From the NCBI GenBank assembly GCA_005879095.1, contig VBLM01000280.1, positions 1-6,097 on the forward strand: 6,097 nucleotides of DNA, in the 5' to 3' direction. The notes under the pieces were generated by a model. It made no database searches, was not told the origin of the DNA, and saw only the letters and a list, made by a program, of their open reading frames with translations. Both the position numbers and the translations under genes were made by a program. Shown piece by piece: positions 5,865-6,097 of this stretch (positions are counted from its first letter, which is position 1; each line of letters opens with the position of its first letter). This DNA is from Deltaproteobacteria bacterium (lineage in GTDB: Bacteria; Myxococcota; Myxococcia; Myxococcales; 40CM-4-68-19).

Positions 5865-6097
5865 CGGCAGCTCTCGCAGAGGCCGCGCAGCTCGAGCAGA
5901 TGGCCGAGGACGCGGTAGCGGGTGCTTCGGCGCACGTCGCCGAGCGCTTTTTCCAGCGCAACGGAGTGGAACTCGCGGGCGCTGCCTCAGGCGGTGCAGA
6001 CGATGGCGTGGTGACACTTCTTGACCCGCTCGGCGCAGGGCCGCACCGCGGTCGAACCGAGCGCGCGATGCAACAGTCCCAGCTCGAGCAGCGCGGC
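5861..6097 (-). pseudogene. Fur-family metalloregulator, C-terminal part, with in-frame TGA at a zinc-ligand Cys position
   Basis: Entering from the right edge, the minus-strand frame reads AALLELGLLHRALGSTAVRP (end of the winged helix and wing), then KKCHHAIVCTA, TGA (5989-5987), GSAREFHSVALEKAL, STRYRVLGHLLELRGLCESCR and TGA (5863-5861). The order matches the Fur family C-terminal dimerisation domain: HHxxxCxxCG-x-x-x-EF, the ALE helix, the H-x-L-E-L-x-G-L-C-x-x-C end. The internal TGA stands exactly at the second Cys of the first CxxC (the Cys92/Cys95 pair in E. coli Fur), and homology continues in the same frame on both sides. The second Cys pair (GLCESC) is intact. As read normally, the protein would lose its dimerisation domain. 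Options are a nonsense mutation, a sequencing error (TGC to TGA) or selenocysteine. The histidine-rich segment is also atypical, with an extra Cys in CHH and another at RPC. The stop overlaps the ZIP start (ATGA), so the regulator and transporter form an operon; the DNA-binding domain and operator lie outside the window. Confidence 0.8.
5954..5984 (-). other. Hairpin just downstream of the in-frame TGA (weak SECIS-like candidate)
   Basis: Counting from the base after the TGA on the minus strand, CAGCGC (nt 3-8) pairs perfectly with GCGCTG (nt 28-33). Inside it, CGAG (nt 12-15) pairs with CUC-C-G (nt 21-25) if one C is bulged, leaving a UUCCA apical loop. The upper stem begins 11 nt after the UGA, as in E. 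coli fdhF. However, the apical loop lacks the G/GU residues expected of bacterial SECIS loops, and hairpins are common by chance in DNA this GC-rich. Listed as a directly visible structure with low functional confidence. Confidence 0.2.

Noticed and set aside
4470..5918. Plus-strand open frame of 482 codons opposite the ZIP fusion
   Set aside because: Arg/Gln/Glu/His-rich antisense shadow of a hydrophobic membrane protein; the minus-strand frame has clear ZIP motifs and operon structure.
5865..6017. ATG 6017 as the start of the ZIP fusion protein
   Set aside because: The extra 51 residues are an Arg/Pro-rich reading of the fur gene in another frame; ATG 5864 overlaps the fur stop as ATGA and begins a proper first membrane segment.

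Overview
The window is very GC-rich coding DNA with almost no intergenic space. GC content, gene types and protein style suggest a high-GC bacterium of the Myxococcota or deltaproteobacterial kind. This is an inference from composition and gene content; no taxonomic marker such as rRNA is present. I see no mobile element, CRISPR array, tRNA or rRNA.

Left part (1-2083, minus strand): the first 694 residues of a RapA/HepA-type SWI2/SNF2 ATPase, the RNA polymerase recycling factor family. It runs off the left edge. A 27-bp divergent gap follows, and then on the plus strand a two-domain ChrA-type (CHR family) transporter (2111-3454) with an unusual Glu/Lys-repeat linker. Directly coupled to it is rpiA, ribose-5-phosphate isomerase A (3462-4072). 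The rpiA frame is broken: about 40-46 nt are missing near 3785, removing the segment that carries a conserved active-site lysine and shifting the reading frame.

Right part (4059-6097, minus strand): a compact metal-homeostasis operon read right to left. It contains the C-terminal part of a Fur-family metalloregulator (entering from the right edge), a ZIP-type metal transporter fused to a second permease-like membrane half (joined to fur by a 4-nt ATGA overlap), and a small exported HMA-fold (MerP/CopZ-like) protein whose two metal-binding cysteines are both replaced. The fur frame carries one in-frame TGA, exactly where the second Cys of the conserved CxxC zinc motif should be. It is either a disrupting mutation or sequencing error, or a selenocysteine codon.

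The most notable points are the TGA-for-Cys in Fur, the cysteine-less HMA protein beside a ZIP fusion, and the internally deleted rpiA. Two broken frames in 6 kb also mean that base-level accuracy of the assembly should be checked before reading biology into either of them.
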